Shown: positions 1 through 7,872 of the stretch, piece by piece | Layout of the letters: each line of letters begins with the position of its first letter | Position numbering within the stretch: the stretch's first letter is position 1 | DNA from: RAM1 sp040376925 | Lineage (GTDB): Bacteria; Pseudomonadota; Gammaproteobacteria; Burkholderiales; Burkholderiaceae_C | Length of the DNA: 29,879 nt | Direction of reading: 5' to 3' | Assembly (NCBI GenBank): GCA_040376925.1 | Contig: JBEIPU010000025.1 | Span: 1-29,879, forward strand | Translations under genes and position numbers: made by a program | Notes under the pieces: generated by a model | The model's input: the letters and a program-made list of their open reading frames with translations, nothing else | What the model was told of the DNA's origin: nothing | Databases searched by the model: none

Positions 1-747
1 CTGGTGATCCTGCCGCGGCTGGACAAGATGACCAAAACCGGCGCCTGGTTCGGCGCGCTGGACAGCTTTGGCGTGACGATTCAGGTGGAGCCCGTGGAAC
101 GCGCCGCGCTGCCGCAGTGGATCGCCCAGCGCCTGGCCCGCCAGGGCCAACGCATTGCGCCCGGCGACGAAGGCCAGCGCACGCTGCAGTTCTTTGCCGA
201 CCGGGTCGAGGGCAACCTGCTGGCCGCCCACCAGGAAATCCAGAAGCTCGGGTTGCTGTTCCCGCAGGGCGAGCTCAACTTCGAGCAGGTGGAAAGCGCC
301 GTGCTCAATGTGGCGCGTTATGACGTCTTCAAGCTGTCCGAGGCTGTGCTGGCCGGGCAGGCCGCGCGCGTGCAGCGCATGCTGGACGGCCTGCAGGCCG
401 AAGGCGAGGCCGAGGTGCTGGTGCACTACACGCTGGCCGAGGACATCCGGGCGCTCAAGCGCGTGAAAGACGCCATGGCGGCGGGCCGCCCGCTGCCCAT
501 GGCGCTGCGCGAGCAGCGCGTGTGGGGCGTGAAAGAGCGCCTGTTTGAACGCGTGCTGCCGCGCCTGACGCCGGTGGCCATCGACAACCTGCTGCACTCG
601 GCCCATCTGGTGGACGGCATCGTCAAGGGCCTGAAGGCACCCGGTTGGCCCACCGACGGCTGGCAGGCGCTGCACCGGCTGGCTTTGGCCCTGTGCAGCG
701 AGTGCGCGGTGCAGCAAAACACCCCCGCCCGTAAAATCACCGCATGA
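1..747 (+). CDS. holA: DNA polymerase III subunit delta, C-terminal part (5' end outside window)
   Basis: The delta subunit of the clamp loader opens the beta sliding clamp and acts in the DnaX complex at the replication fork. The reading frame is open from base 1, so only about 248 C-terminal residues are present of a protein usually near 340. Visible family features are the segment around residues 70-85 (NLLAAHQEIQKL), typical of the end of the AAA+-like domain II, and the helical collar domain that follows (YDVFKLSEAVLAG, then ALKRVKDAM and VWGVKERLFERVL). The stop codon overlaps the proA start in an ATGA arrangement, so the two are probably translationally coupled. The upstream gene is not visible; in related bacteria it is usually lptE. 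Identification rests on recognised family segments. Confidence 0.93.
   Translation: MVILPRLDKMTKTGAWFGALDSFGVTIQVEPVERAALPQWIAQRLARQGQRIAPGDEGQRTLQFFADRVEGNLLAAHQEIQKLGLLFPQGELNFEQVESAVLNVARYDVFKLSEAVLAGQAARVQRMLDGLQAEGEAEVLVHYTLAEDIRALKRVKDAMAAGRPLPMALREQRVWGVKERLFERVLPRLTPVAIDNLLHSAHLVDGIVKGLKAPGWPTDGWQALHRLALALCSECAVQQNTPARKITA
732..737 (+). promoter_or_regulatory. possible -10 element just before proA
   Basis: TAAAAT lies six bases before the proA ATG, inside the 3' end of holA. An identical 11-base string (CCCGTAAAATC) sits at exactly the same distance from the argS start. No good -35 hexamer is visible at 16-18 bases. If real, transcription would start at or very near the ATG, giving a leaderless or nearly leaderless mRNA. 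Confidence 0.35.
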
Positions 748-2024
748 ACGCGCTGAACATCGCTGAATACATGCAGACCGTGGGGCTGCAGGCCCGCCAG
801 GCGTCGGCCCTGATGGCACGCGCCGACGCGGCGACCAAGGCCCGCGCCCTGCGTACGCTGGCCGCGCTGCTGCGCGCCAACGTGCAGGCGCTGCAAACCG
901 ACAACGCCAAGGATATTGAACGCGCCACCGCCAACGGCCTGAGCGCCCCCATGGTGGACCGGCTCAAGCTGACACCCAAAGTGCTGGAGACCGTGGCCGA
1001 GGGCTGCGAGCAGCTGGCCACCATGCCCGACGTGATCGGCGAAATCATCGGCATGAAGCAGCAACCCAGCGGCATCCGCGTAGGCCAGATGCGCGTGCCC
1101 ATTGGCGTGTTCGGCATGATCTTTGAGAGCCGCCCCAACGTCACGATTGAGGCCGCCGGCCTGAGCATCAAGAGCGGCAATGCCTGCATCCTGCGCGGCG
1201 GCTCGGAGGCCATTGATTCCAACAAGGCATTGGCCCGGCTGGTGCAGCAGGCCCTGACCGACAGCGGCCTGCCCGCCGACGCGGTGCAGCTGGTACAAAC
1301 CACTGACCGCGAAGCCGTGGGCCAGCTGATTGCCATGCCACAGTATGTGGACGTGATCATTCCGCGCGGCGGCAAGGGCCTGATTGAGCGCATCAGCCGC
1401 GACGCCAAGGTACCGGTCATCAAGCACCTGGACGGCAACTGCCATGTGTATGTGGACGACCCCTGCGATATCGCCATGGCCGTCACCGTGGCCGACAACG
1501 CCAAGACGCAGAAGTACAGCCCCTGCAACGCCAGCGAAGGCCTGCTGGTCGCGCGCGGTGTGGCGGCGCAATTTTTGCCACTGATCGGCGCCGTCTACGC
1601 GGCCAAGGGGGTCGAGATGCGCTGCGACGCCGAAGCCTCGGCCATCCTGGCGGCGGTGCCCGGCGCCAACCTCAAGCCCGCGACCGAGCAGGACTGGTCC
1701 GAGGAATACCTGGCACCCATCATCAGCGTCAAGGTGGTGGCGGGTGTGGATGAGGCCATCGCCCACATCAACCAGTACAGCAGCCATCACACCGACGCCA
1801 TCCTCACGCGCGACCACATGCACGCCCAGCGTTTCCTGCGCGAGATTGACTCCGCCAGCGTCATGGTGAATGCAAGCACCCGCTTCGCGGATGGCTTTGA
1901 GTTCGGCCTGGGCGCTGAAATCGGCATCAGCACCGACAAATTCCACGCCCGCGGCCCGGTCGGTATCGAGGGCCTCACCTCCTTGAAATACGTCGTTCTG
2001 GGCCAAGGTGAAGTGAGAAATTAA
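744..2024 (+). CDS. proA: Glutamate-5-semialdehyde dehydrogenase (gamma-glutamyl phosphate reductase)
   Basis: ProA catalyses the NADPH-dependent reduction of gamma-glutamyl phosphate to glutamate-5-semialdehyde, the second step of proline synthesis, in the cytoplasm. The product is 426 residues, close to the usual 415-430. The aldehyde dehydrogenase fold shows the FGMIFESRPNVT segment (about 123-134), the PRGGKGLI nucleotide-binding region (about 208-215), and the catalytic cysteine C261 in SPCNASEGLLV. The C-terminal GLGAEIGISTDKFHARGP segment is highly typical. The ATG overlaps the holA stop codon. No proB is seen nearby, so glutamate 5-kinase must be encoded elsewhere. Confidence 0.97.
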   Translation: MNALNIAEYMQTVGLQARQASALMARADAATKARALRTLAALLRANVQALQTDNAKDIERATANGLSAPMVDRLKLTPKVLETVAEGCEQLATMPDVIGEIIGMKQQPSGIRVGQMRVPIGVFGMIFESRPNVTIEAAGLSIKSGNACILRGGSEAIDSNKALARLVQQALTDSGLPADAVQLVQTTDREAVGQLIAMPQYVDVIIPRGGKGLIERISRDAKVPVIKHLDGNCHVYVDDPCDIAMAVTVADNAKTQKYSPCNASEGLLVARGVAAQFLPLIGAVYAAKGVEMRCDAEASAILAAVPGANLKPATEQDWSEEYLAPIISVKVVAGVDEAIAHINQYSSHHTDAILTRDHMHAQRFLREIDSASVMVNASTRFADGFEFGLGAEIGISTDKFHARGPVGIEGLTSLKYVVLGQGEVRN

Positions 2025-2045
2025 GACTCCAACACACAGGCCAGC

Positions 2046-3341
2046 ATGGTTCCGCACCTCATTACCGCCCTGACCGGCCCCATTAACGAACTTGAGCAAC
2101 GTGTACTCGACTCCATGCCGGCCATCGAGCGCTGGTTCCGCCTGGAGTGGATGGAGCACACGCCGCCGTTCTACAGCTCGGTGGACATCCGCAACGCCGG
2201 CTTCAAGCTGGCGCCGGTGGACACCAACCTGTACCCCGGCGGCTGGAACAACCTGACGCCCGAGATGCTGCCGCTGGCGGTGCAGTCGGCCATGGCCGCG
2301 ATCGAGAAGATCTGCCCCGAGGCCAAGAACCTGCTCGTCATCCCCGAAAACCACACGCGCAACACGTTCTACCTGAGCAATGTGGCGCAGCTCAAGCGCA
2401 TCTTTCACATGGCGGGGTTGAACGTGCGCATCGGCTCCATCAGCCCCGACATCAAGGTGCCCACGGTGATCGACCTGCCCACGGGCGAGCAGATCACGCT
2501 GGAGCCGGTGATCCGCAGCAAGCGTCGCCTGGGGCTGAAGGACTTCGACCCCTGCACCATCCTGCTGAACAACGACCTGTCGGCCGGCGCACCCGGCATC
2601 CTGGAGGAACTGCACGAGCAGTACCTGCTGCCTCCACTGCACGCGGGCTGGAGCGTGCGCCGCAAGAGCAACCACTTCAAGAGCTACGAGGAAGTCTCCA
2701 AGCGCTTCGGCAAACTGCTGGGCATTGACCCCTGGCTGATCAACCCGATGTTCAACATCTGCGGCGAGGTCAACTTCGCCGAAGGCACGGGCATGGAGTG
2801 CCTGAGCACCAATGTGGACGCGCTGCTGACCAAGATCCGCAAGAAGTACAAGGAATACGGCATCAACGAAAAGCCGTTTGTAGTGGTCAAGGCCGACAAC
2901 GGCACCTACGGCATGGGCATCATGACCGTGCGCGACGTCAAGGACCTGGATGCGCTGAACCGCAAGACCAAGAACAAGATGGCCGTCATCAAGGACGGCC
3001 AGGAAGTCAGCCAGGTCATCATCCAGGAAGGCGTGCTGACCAACGAGCGCATGAACGATGCCGTGGCCGAGCCGGTGGTCTACATGATGGACCGCTATGT
3101 GGTCGGCGGCTTCTACCGTATCCATGCCGAACGTGGCGTGGATGAGAACCTGAACGCCCCCGGCGCCAGCTTTGTGCCCTTGGCTTTCGCTGAGAGTACG
3201 CACTTACCTCAGCCCGGCATGAAGCCCGGTGCGAGTGCACCGAACCGCTTTTACATGTACGGCGTGATCGCCCGCCTGGCCATGCTTGCTGCCAGCTACG
3301 AGATGGAAGCCACGGACCCGGATGCGGAGACGTACGACTAG
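2046..3341 (+). CDS. gshA: Glutamate-cysteine ligase, betaproteobacterial GshA type
   Basis: GshA makes gamma-glutamylcysteine from glutamate, cysteine and ATP, the first and limiting step of glutathione synthesis. The 431-residue product belongs to the class of about 430 residues found in Betaproteobacteria and acidithiobacilli, not to the E. coli class of about 518 residues. Recognised segments are the N-terminal LITALTGPINELEQ, a central SVRRKSNHFKSYEEVSKRFG, and the ATP-grasp-like stretch PFVVVKADNGTYGMGIMTV (about residues 278-296). It starts 21 bases after proA on the same strand. The ATG at 2046 has only a weak upstream purine stretch (ACAGG). gshB lies 4.5 kb downstream on the same strand. 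Confidence 0.95.
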   Translation: MVPHLITALTGPINELEQRVLDSMPAIERWFRLEWMEHTPPFYSSVDIRNAGFKLAPVDTNLYPGGWNNLTPEMLPLAVQSAMAAIEKICPEAKNLLVIPENHTRNTFYLSNVAQLKRIFHMAGLNVRIGSISPDIKVPTVIDLPTGEQITLEPVIRSKRRLGLKDFDPCTILLNNDLSAGAPGILEELHEQYLLPPLHAGWSVRRKSNHFKSYEEVSKRFGKLLGIDPWLINPMFNICGEVNFAEGTGMECLSTNVDALLTKIRKKYKEYGINEKPFVVVKADNGTYGMGIMTVRDVKDLDALNRKTKNKMAVIKDGQEVSQVIIQEGVLTNERMNDAVAEPVVYMMDRYVVGGFYRIHAERGVDENLNAPGASFVPLAFAESTHLPQPGMKPGASAPNRFYMYGVIARLAMLAASYEMEATDPDAETYD

Positions 3342-3358
3342 TTGTTGCGCTGCAACAA
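3342..3358 (+). terminator. hairpin directly after gshA stop codon
   Basis: TTGTTGC-GCT-GCAACAA is a perfect 7-base inverted repeat with a 3-base loop that begins at the base after the gshA TAG. There is no T-run after it, so it is not a classical intrinsic terminator. It may slow 3' decay or attenuate read-through into kup. Confidence 0.35.
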
Positions 3359-3450
3359 TGCATGCGGCGCCAGGTTGGCAGGCGCACAATAGCGGTCCCA
3401 AAGCTATGGAACCCCGCTGGCGCTAGAGGCCGGCAACAAGGGGTGGTTGT

Positions 3451-5319
3451 GTGTCTGCATCCAAATCCTCTCTCGCGGCGCTGACCCTGGGCGCCATCGG
3501 TGTTGTCTACGGCGACATCGGCACCAGCGTCCTGTATGCCGTCAAGGAAGTCTTCGGCTCGGGGCATGTTCCCTTCACCCACGCCAATGTCTATGGCGTG
3601 CTGTCGATCTTCTTCTGGACGCTGACGGTCATTGTGTCCATCAAGTACGTGGTGCTGGTGCTGCGCGCCGACAACCACGGCGAAGGCGGCCTCATCGCCA
3701 TGCTGGCCCTGGCCTCCCAGGCGGTGAAGGACAAGCCCGCGCTGCGCAAGTGGCTGCTGGGCATCGGCATCTTCGGCACCTCGCTTTTTTATGGCGACGG
3801 CGTCATCACCCCGGCCATCTCGGTGCTGTCGGCGGTCGAGGGGCTGGAGGTCGTCTCGCCCGCGTTCAAGCAGTATGTGATCCCCTTCACGCTGGTGATC
3901 CTGTTTGGCCTGTTTGCCGTGCAAAAGCGCGGCACCAGCGGCATCGGCAAGTTCTTCGGGCCGATCACGCTGGTGTGGTTCATCGTGCTGGCGGTGCTGG
4001 GCGTGTCGCACATCGTCAAGCACCCGGAAATCCTGGCAGCCATCAGCCCCCACCATGCGCTGGGTTTCATGTTCCACAACCCCGGCACCACCTTCATCAT
4101 CCTGGGCGCCGTGGTGCTGTGCGTCACGGGCGCCGAAGCGCTGTATGCCGACCTGGGCCACTTTGGCAAGCGGCCCATCCGCCTGGCCTGGTTCACCGTG
4201 GCCATGCCCGCGCTCACGCTCAATTACTTCGGCCAGGGCGCACTGCTGCTGGAGAACCCCGACGCCATCAAGAACCCGTTCTACCTGATGGCGCCCGACT
4301 GGGCGCTGGTGCCGCTGGTGCTGCTGGCCACCATGGCCACGGTGATTGCGTCGCAGGCGCTGATTACCGGCGCGTTCAGCGTGACCAAGCAGGTCATCCA
4401 GCTGGGCTACCTGCCGCGCCTGAACATCGAGCACACCAGCGTGCGCGATACCGGGCAGATCTACATCCCGTTTGTGAACTGGGGCCTGTTTGTGGCCATC
4501 GTGCTGGCCGTGGTGATGTTCCGCTCGTCCAGCAACCTGGCGGCGGCCTACGGCATCGCGGTCACACTGGACATGCTGATCACTACCACCCTGACGTTCT
4601 TTGTGATCCGCTACGGCTGGAAGTACCCGCTGGCGCTGTGCATTGCGGCCACCGGCATCTTCTTTGTGGTGGACCTGGCCTTCTTCAGCTCCAACCTGCT
4701 CAAGCTGTTCCAGGGCGGCTGGTTCCCGCTGCTGATCGGCGGCGCGATCTTCACGCTCATGATGACCTGGAAGCAGGGCCGCGAGCTGCTCAACCAGAAG
4801 CTGCGCGCCGATGCCATCGACCTCAAGAGCTTCCTGGAGGCGGTGTTCGTCAGCCCGCCCGCGCGGGTGGAAGGCTCGGCGGTGTTCCTCACGGCCGAGC
4901 CCGGTACCGTGCCCAACGCGCTGCTGCACAACCTCAAGCACAACAAGGTGCTGCATGACCACAACCTGTTTGTGACCGTGCGCAGCCACGAGGTGCCCTG
5001 GATCGGCATGGACAAGCGCCTGGCCATTGAATCGCTGGGGCACAACTGCTGGCAGGTGGTGGTGCACTACGGCTTCAAGAACGACCCCGACCTGCCGCGC
5101 GCGCTGGAGCAGATCCGCGCCCGCGGATGCGAGCTGGAGCCCATGAGCACCAGCTATTTCCTGTCGCGCGACGTGGTGGTGCCCACCATCGGCAGCGGCA
5201 TGGCCGCCTGGCGCGAAAAACTGTTCGCCCAGATGCACCACAACGCCAGTGGTGCGGCCGACTTCCTGAACCTGCCGAACAACTCGGTGGTGGAACTGGG
5301 CAGCAAGATCGAGATTTAG
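3451..5319 (+). CDS. kup: Low-affinity K+ uptake transporter Kup (KUP/HAK/KT family)
   Basis: Kup is an inner-membrane K+/H+ symporter. The 622-residue length equals that of E. coli Kup. The family hallmark GDIGTSVLYAVKEVF lies near residues 20-35, followed by about twelve hydrophobic membrane segments, the GDGVITPAISVLSAVEG motif (about 112-128) and the conserved VTGAEALYADLGHFGKRPI segment (about 225-243). The last 150 residues form a soluble cytoplasmic domain. The start is GTG at 3451, preceded by AAGGGGTGG at a good distance. About 110 bases separate it from gshA, and it converges with the RidA-family gene. The neighbouring glutathione genes may be coincidental. Confidence 0.96.
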   Translation: MSASKSSLAALTLGAIGVVYGDIGTSVLYAVKEVFGSGHVPFTHANVYGVLSIFFWTLTVIVSIKYVVLVLRADNHGEGGLIAMLALASQAVKDKPALRKWLLGIGIFGTSLFYGDGVITPAISVLSAVEGLEVVSPAFKQYVIPFTLVILFGLFAVQKRGTSGIGKFFGPITLVWFIVLAVLGVSHIVKHPEILAAISPHHALGFMFHNPGTTFIILGAVVLCVTGAEALYADLGHFGKRPIRLAWFTVAMPALTLNYFGQGALLLENPDAIKNPFYLMAPDWALVPLVLLATMATVIASQALITGAFSVTKQVIQLGYLPRLNIEHTSVRDTGQIYIPFVNWGLFVAIVLAVVMFRSSSNLAAAYGIAVTLDMLITTTLTFFVIRYGWKYPLALCIAATGIFFVVDLAFFSSNLLKLFQGGWFPLLIGGAIFTLMMTWKQGRELLNQKLRADAIDLKSFLEAVFVSPPARVEGSAVFLTAEPGTVPNALLHNLKHNKVLHDHNLFVTVRSHEVPWIGMDKRLAIESLGHNCWQVVVHYGFKNDPDLPRALEQIRARGCELEPMSTSYFLSRDVVVPTIGSGMAAWREKLFAQMHHNASGAADFLNLPNNSVVELGSKIEI

Positions 5320-5337
5320 GTTGCGGGCCGTGCGCCC

Positions 5338-5814
5338 TCAGGCCACGGCTACCGTCATGTCCAGCTCGACTGCCGCGCCCTTGGGCAACTGGGCCACGCC
5401 CACTGAGGTGCGCGTGTGCGTGCCGGCGGGGCCCAGCACGCGCACCAGCAGGTCCGACGCGGCGTTGGCCACCTCGCTTTGCTGGGTGAAGCCGGGCGCG
5501 CTGCGTGTGTAGACGCGCACGCTCAGCACCTGCTGCACGGCGTCCAGCGAGCCTTCGGCCTGCGCGATCAACACCAGCGCACGCATGGCGCACACCTGGG
5601 CGGCGTGCTGTGCCCGTTCCAGGGTCACGTCACTGCCGGCCTCGCCCACCACCACGACCTCACTGCCCACGCGCGGCACCTGGCCGCTGATGTGCAGCAC
5701 GCCGCCGTGCTTGAGCGTGGAGACATAGTTGCCGCCGATCTGCAGCGGGCCGCTGAAGTCGTAGCCCAGCCGGGCCGCTTCGGCGGCGAACCGTTGTGCG
5801 CGTGTGTCGCTCAT
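5338..5814 (-). CDS. RidA/YjgF family protein
   Basis: RidA-family proteins are small trimeric cytoplasmic proteins; the archetype hydrolyses reactive enamines and imines formed by PLP enzymes. The product is 158 residues when started at the ATG at 5814, which has AAGG upstream; a longer reading from a GTG at 5838 lacks comparable support. It belongs to the longer RidA-like branch (about 150 residues), beginning RLGYDFSGPLQIGGNYVS. The carboxylate-binding arginine appears retained (R135 in HTRTSVGVAQLPKG), with an acidic residue near 150. Hence a deaminase-type activity is plausible, though many members of this branch are uncharacterised. It converges with kup and is divergent from the BenE-like gene, 71 bases apart. 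Confidence 0.88.
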   Translation of the reverse strand: MSDTRAQRFAAEAARLGYDFSGPLQIGGNYVSTLKHGGVLHISGQVPRVGSEVVVVGEAGSDVTLERAQHAAQVCAMRALVLIAQAEGSLDAVQQVLSVRVYTRSAPGFTQQSEVANAASDLLVRVLGPAGTHTRTSVGVAQLPKGAAVELDMTVAVA

Positions 5815-5885
5815 GTCCTTGCCTTGTCTGCTGTTCACAAGCCTCTACTGTGCACCATGGCCGCACCCCGGGCAGAATCGGCGCC

Positions 5886-7061
5886 ATGCGATTCTTCAAG
5901 GACCTGAGCCTGTCGGCTTTCACCGCCGGCTTTGTGGCGGTGCTGGTGGGCTTTACCAGCTCGGTGGCCATCGTGTTCCAGGCAGCGCAGGCGTTCAACG
6001 CCACGCCCGAGTTGATCAGCTCATGGATGTGGGCGCTGGGGCTGGGCATGGGCCTGTGCACCGCCATCCCCTCGCTGGTGCTGCGCCAGCCGGTCATGGT
6101 CGCCTGGTCCACGCCCGGCGCGGCGGTGTTGGCAACCGCCGGGCTGGCGGGCGGCTTTTCCATGGCCGAGGCCGTGGGCGCCTTTCTGGTGTGCGGCGCG
6201 CTGATCACGCTGGCGGGCGTCACAGGCTGGTTTGAACGGGTCATGAACCGCATCCCCATGGCCATTGCATCGGCGTTGCTGGCCGGCGTGCTGGCGCGCT
6301 TTGGCCTGCAGGCGTTTGCCGCGGCGCAGACCGCGCTGGTTCTGGTACTGCTGATGCTGGGCACCTACCTGCTGGGCAAGCGGCTGGCGCCGCGCTATGC
6401 CGTGGTGCTGACGTTGGCCGTGGCCATTGCCTGGGCGGGGGCCACTGGCGGCATGACGTGGTCACGCGTGACGCTGGACTTTGCGGTGCCCGTGTTCACC
6501 GCGCCGTCGTTCAGCCTGGGCGCCATCACCAGCCTGGCGCTGCCCTTGTTTGTGGTGACCATGGCCTCGCAGAACCTGCCGGGCGTGGCGGCCATCCGCG
6601 CGGCGGGGTACGACATGCCGATCTCCAGACTCATCACCGTCACCGGCGTGGCCATGCTGGTGCTGGCGCCGTTTGGCGCGTTCGCGCTGTGCCTGTCGGC
6701 CATCACCGCCGCCATCTGCATGGGCCGCGAGGCGCATGAAGACCCGGCCAAACGCTATACGGCGGCGGTGTCGTGCGGGGTGCTGTATGTGCTGATCGGC
6801 ATTTTTGGCGCGGCGGTCACGGGGCTGCTCACGGCCTTCCCCAAAGAGCTGGTAGTGGCCATTGCCGGCCTGGCGCTGCTGGGCACCATCGGCAACGGCC
6901 TGGCCGTGGCATTGAAGGACGACAAGCACCGCGAGGCCGCGCTCATCACCTTCCTGGTGACGCTCAGTGGTGTCTCAATAGCCGGGATCGGCTCGGCGTT
7001 TTGGGGGGTGGTGGCGGGCGCGATCGCGCTGTTTGTGCAAGGTCTGCGTTTTCGCGGGTAG
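5886..7061 (+). CDS. BenE-family transporter (benzoate/H+ symporter-like)
   Basis: This is an integral inner-membrane protein of about 391 residues with about 12 hydrophobic segments. It matches the BenE family by its opening RFFKDLSLSAFTAGFVAVLVGFTSS, the VMVAWSTPGAAVLA segment and MASQNLPGVAAIRAAGY. BenE members are annotated as benzoate-proton symporters, but no benzoate catabolic gene lies in this window, so the substrate is unknown and the specific symbol is withheld. The chosen ATG at 5886 starts immediately before the conserved N-terminus; a longer open frame upstream would add an unrelated, poorly conserved stretch. CAGAAT lies 7 bases before the ATG and could be a -10 element. It converges with the PIN-domain gene (6 bases between stops). 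Confidence 0.87.
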   Translation: MRFFKDLSLSAFTAGFVAVLVGFTSSVAIVFQAAQAFNATPELISSWMWALGLGMGLCTAIPSLVLRQPVMVAWSTPGAAVLATAGLAGGFSMAEAVGAFLVCGALITLAGVTGWFERVMNRIPMAIASALLAGVLARFGLQAFAAAQTALVLVLLMLGTYLLGKRLAPRYAVVLTLAVAIAWAGATGGMTWSRVTLDFAVPVFTAPSFSLGAITSLALPLFVVTMASQNLPGVAAIRAAGYDMPISRLITVTGVAMLVLAPFGAFALCLSAITAAICMGREAHEDPAKRYTAAVSCGVLYVLIGIFGAAVTGLLTAFPKELVVAIAGLALLGTIGNGLAVALKDDKHREAALITFLVTLSGVSIAGIGSAFWGVVAGAIALFVQGLRFRG

Positions 7062-7067
7062 CCTGCG

Positions 7068-7502
7068 TCAGGCCGGACTTGCCAGCTGCAGTCTGGCGAA
7101 ATAGCTTTGGTACGGCGCCTTGTCGCGTGTGACCACCGTCAGATTGGCGACGGCTGCATGGGCGCCAATGAAGAAGTCCGGCAACGGCGCGGTTTTGGCT
7201 CCACCACGCTGACGGTACAGCCGAAAGGCGTGGGCAGCCAGCGCGGCGCTGCTCCAGGGCAAAGCGCTGCGCTGCGTGTCGTAGACGTTCAGCATGGCGT
7301 CGATAGCCGCCGCAGCGCTGCCCGGCACCAGCAGCTCTGCATAGATCAGTGCATTGACATGCAGCACGCCTTGCTCCGCGCAGGTTTGCAGTTGGTTGAT
7401 CGCCCAGTCATGCCAGGGGCTGGTGCTGTCAATGCAATCAATCCACACATTGCTGTCGACCAGCCAGCCGCTGCTGCCGTCGTAGTGGGCCAAAGACGCC
7501 AT
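7068..7502 (-). CDS. PIN-domain toxin, VapC-like ribonuclease
   Basis: VapC-type toxins are Mg2+-dependent endoribonucleases that cut specific tRNAs, rRNA or mRNAs. The 144-residue protein shows the PIN acidic set: D16 in LVDSNVWID, E56 in IYAELL, D109 in LPDFFIGAHA and D127 in VVTRDKAPY, spaced as in the family. The ending, in which TRD is followed by a YF-containing segment, is common in this group. The start ATG at 7502 lies three bases past the antitoxin stop, so the pair is an operon in the usual antitoxin-first order. All catalytic acids are present, so it looks active. The RNA target cannot be read from sequence. Confidence 0.9.
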   Translation of the reverse strand: MASLAHYDGSSGWLVDSNVWIDCIDSTSPWHDWAINQLQTCAEQGVLHVNALIYAELLVPGSAAAAIDAMLNVYDTQRSALPWSSAALAAHAFRLYRQRGGAKTAPLPDFFIGAHAAVANLTVVTRDKAPYQSYFARLQLASPA

Positions 7503-7505
7503 GGC

Positions 7506-7754
7506 TCAGCCGCGCAGGAAGGCCATGATCTCGTCGGCGCCCAGTTGCTGGAACTCAGGCGCCATGCTTTCGCGGACCTTGGCTGCAGCCTTGCGCAGTT
7601 GGGCCCGGCGGTCCGTGGTGCGGCCGCTGGCGACCTTTTGCACGATGATCTTGCCGGCCTCGTAAGTCACGCTGACTTCGCTGCCGGGCATCACGCCCGC
7701 CGCAAGGCGGACATCTTTGGGGATGGTGATCTGCCCTTTTTCGGTGACATGCAT
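7506..7754 (-). CDS. AbrB/MazE (SpoVT-AbrB) family antitoxin, VapB-like
   Basis: The protein begins with a swapped-hairpin AbrB DNA-binding domain (MHVTEKGQITIPKDVRLAAGV, residues 1-21, then VSVTYEAGKIIVQK) and ends with a toxin-binding tail (GADEIMAFLRG). It neutralises the PIN toxin downstream and normally represses its own promoter. A start at 7754 gives 82 residues. The frame can be extended to an ATG at 7793, but that ATG lies upstream of the predicted transcription start and inside the operator, so the shorter form is preferred. There is no evident Shine-Dalgarno sequence. Identification is by domain pattern plus the tight linkage with the toxin gene. Confidence 0.88.
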   Translation of the reverse strand: MHVTEKGQITIPKDVRLAAGVMPGSEVSVTYEAGKIIVQKVASGRTTDRRAQLRKAAAKVRESMAPEFQQLGADEIMAFLRG

Positions 7755-7784
7755 ATGGAATTTTGGTAGGAATTGGAAGTAGGA

Positions 7785-7814
7785 ATCATACATTCAAGCA
7801 TGAATGTGCAGCAA
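7785..7814 (-). promoter_or_regulatory. predicted promoter of the toxin-antitoxin operon
   Basis: Read on the minus strand: TTGCTG (7814-7809), an 18-base spacer, then TATGAT (7790-7785). The predicted transcription start is near 7778, about 24 bases before the antitoxin ATG at 7754. The spacer is almost entirely an inverted repeat (see the operator entry). Confidence 0.6.
7790..7807. promoter_or_regulatory. palindromic operator candidate between -35 and -10 of the toxin-antitoxin promoter
   Basis: ACATTCA-AGCA-TGAATGT is a perfect inverted repeat with 7-base arms and a 4-base centre. It occupies the promoter spacer of the AbrB-type antitoxin gene. Repressor bound here would exclude RNA polymerase, as expected for autoregulated toxin-antitoxin operons. 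The binding itself is inferred. Confidence 0.6.
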
Positions 7815-7872
7815 GCGCTGCAGGCTGCGGCAAGGGCTGTTAACCTTCCGGGCCGCTCTGGTTGAATGATCC

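Noticed and set aside
426..3203. 925-codon open frame on the minus strand opposite proA and gshA
   Set aside because: It is antisense to two clear genes, has low-complexity His/Gly/Val-rich translation and matches no family. Such frames are expected opposite GC-rich codon-biased genes.
3019..5241. 740-codon minus-strand open frame opposite kup
   Set aside because: Histidine-, glutamine- and arginine-rich translation without domains; shadow of kup.
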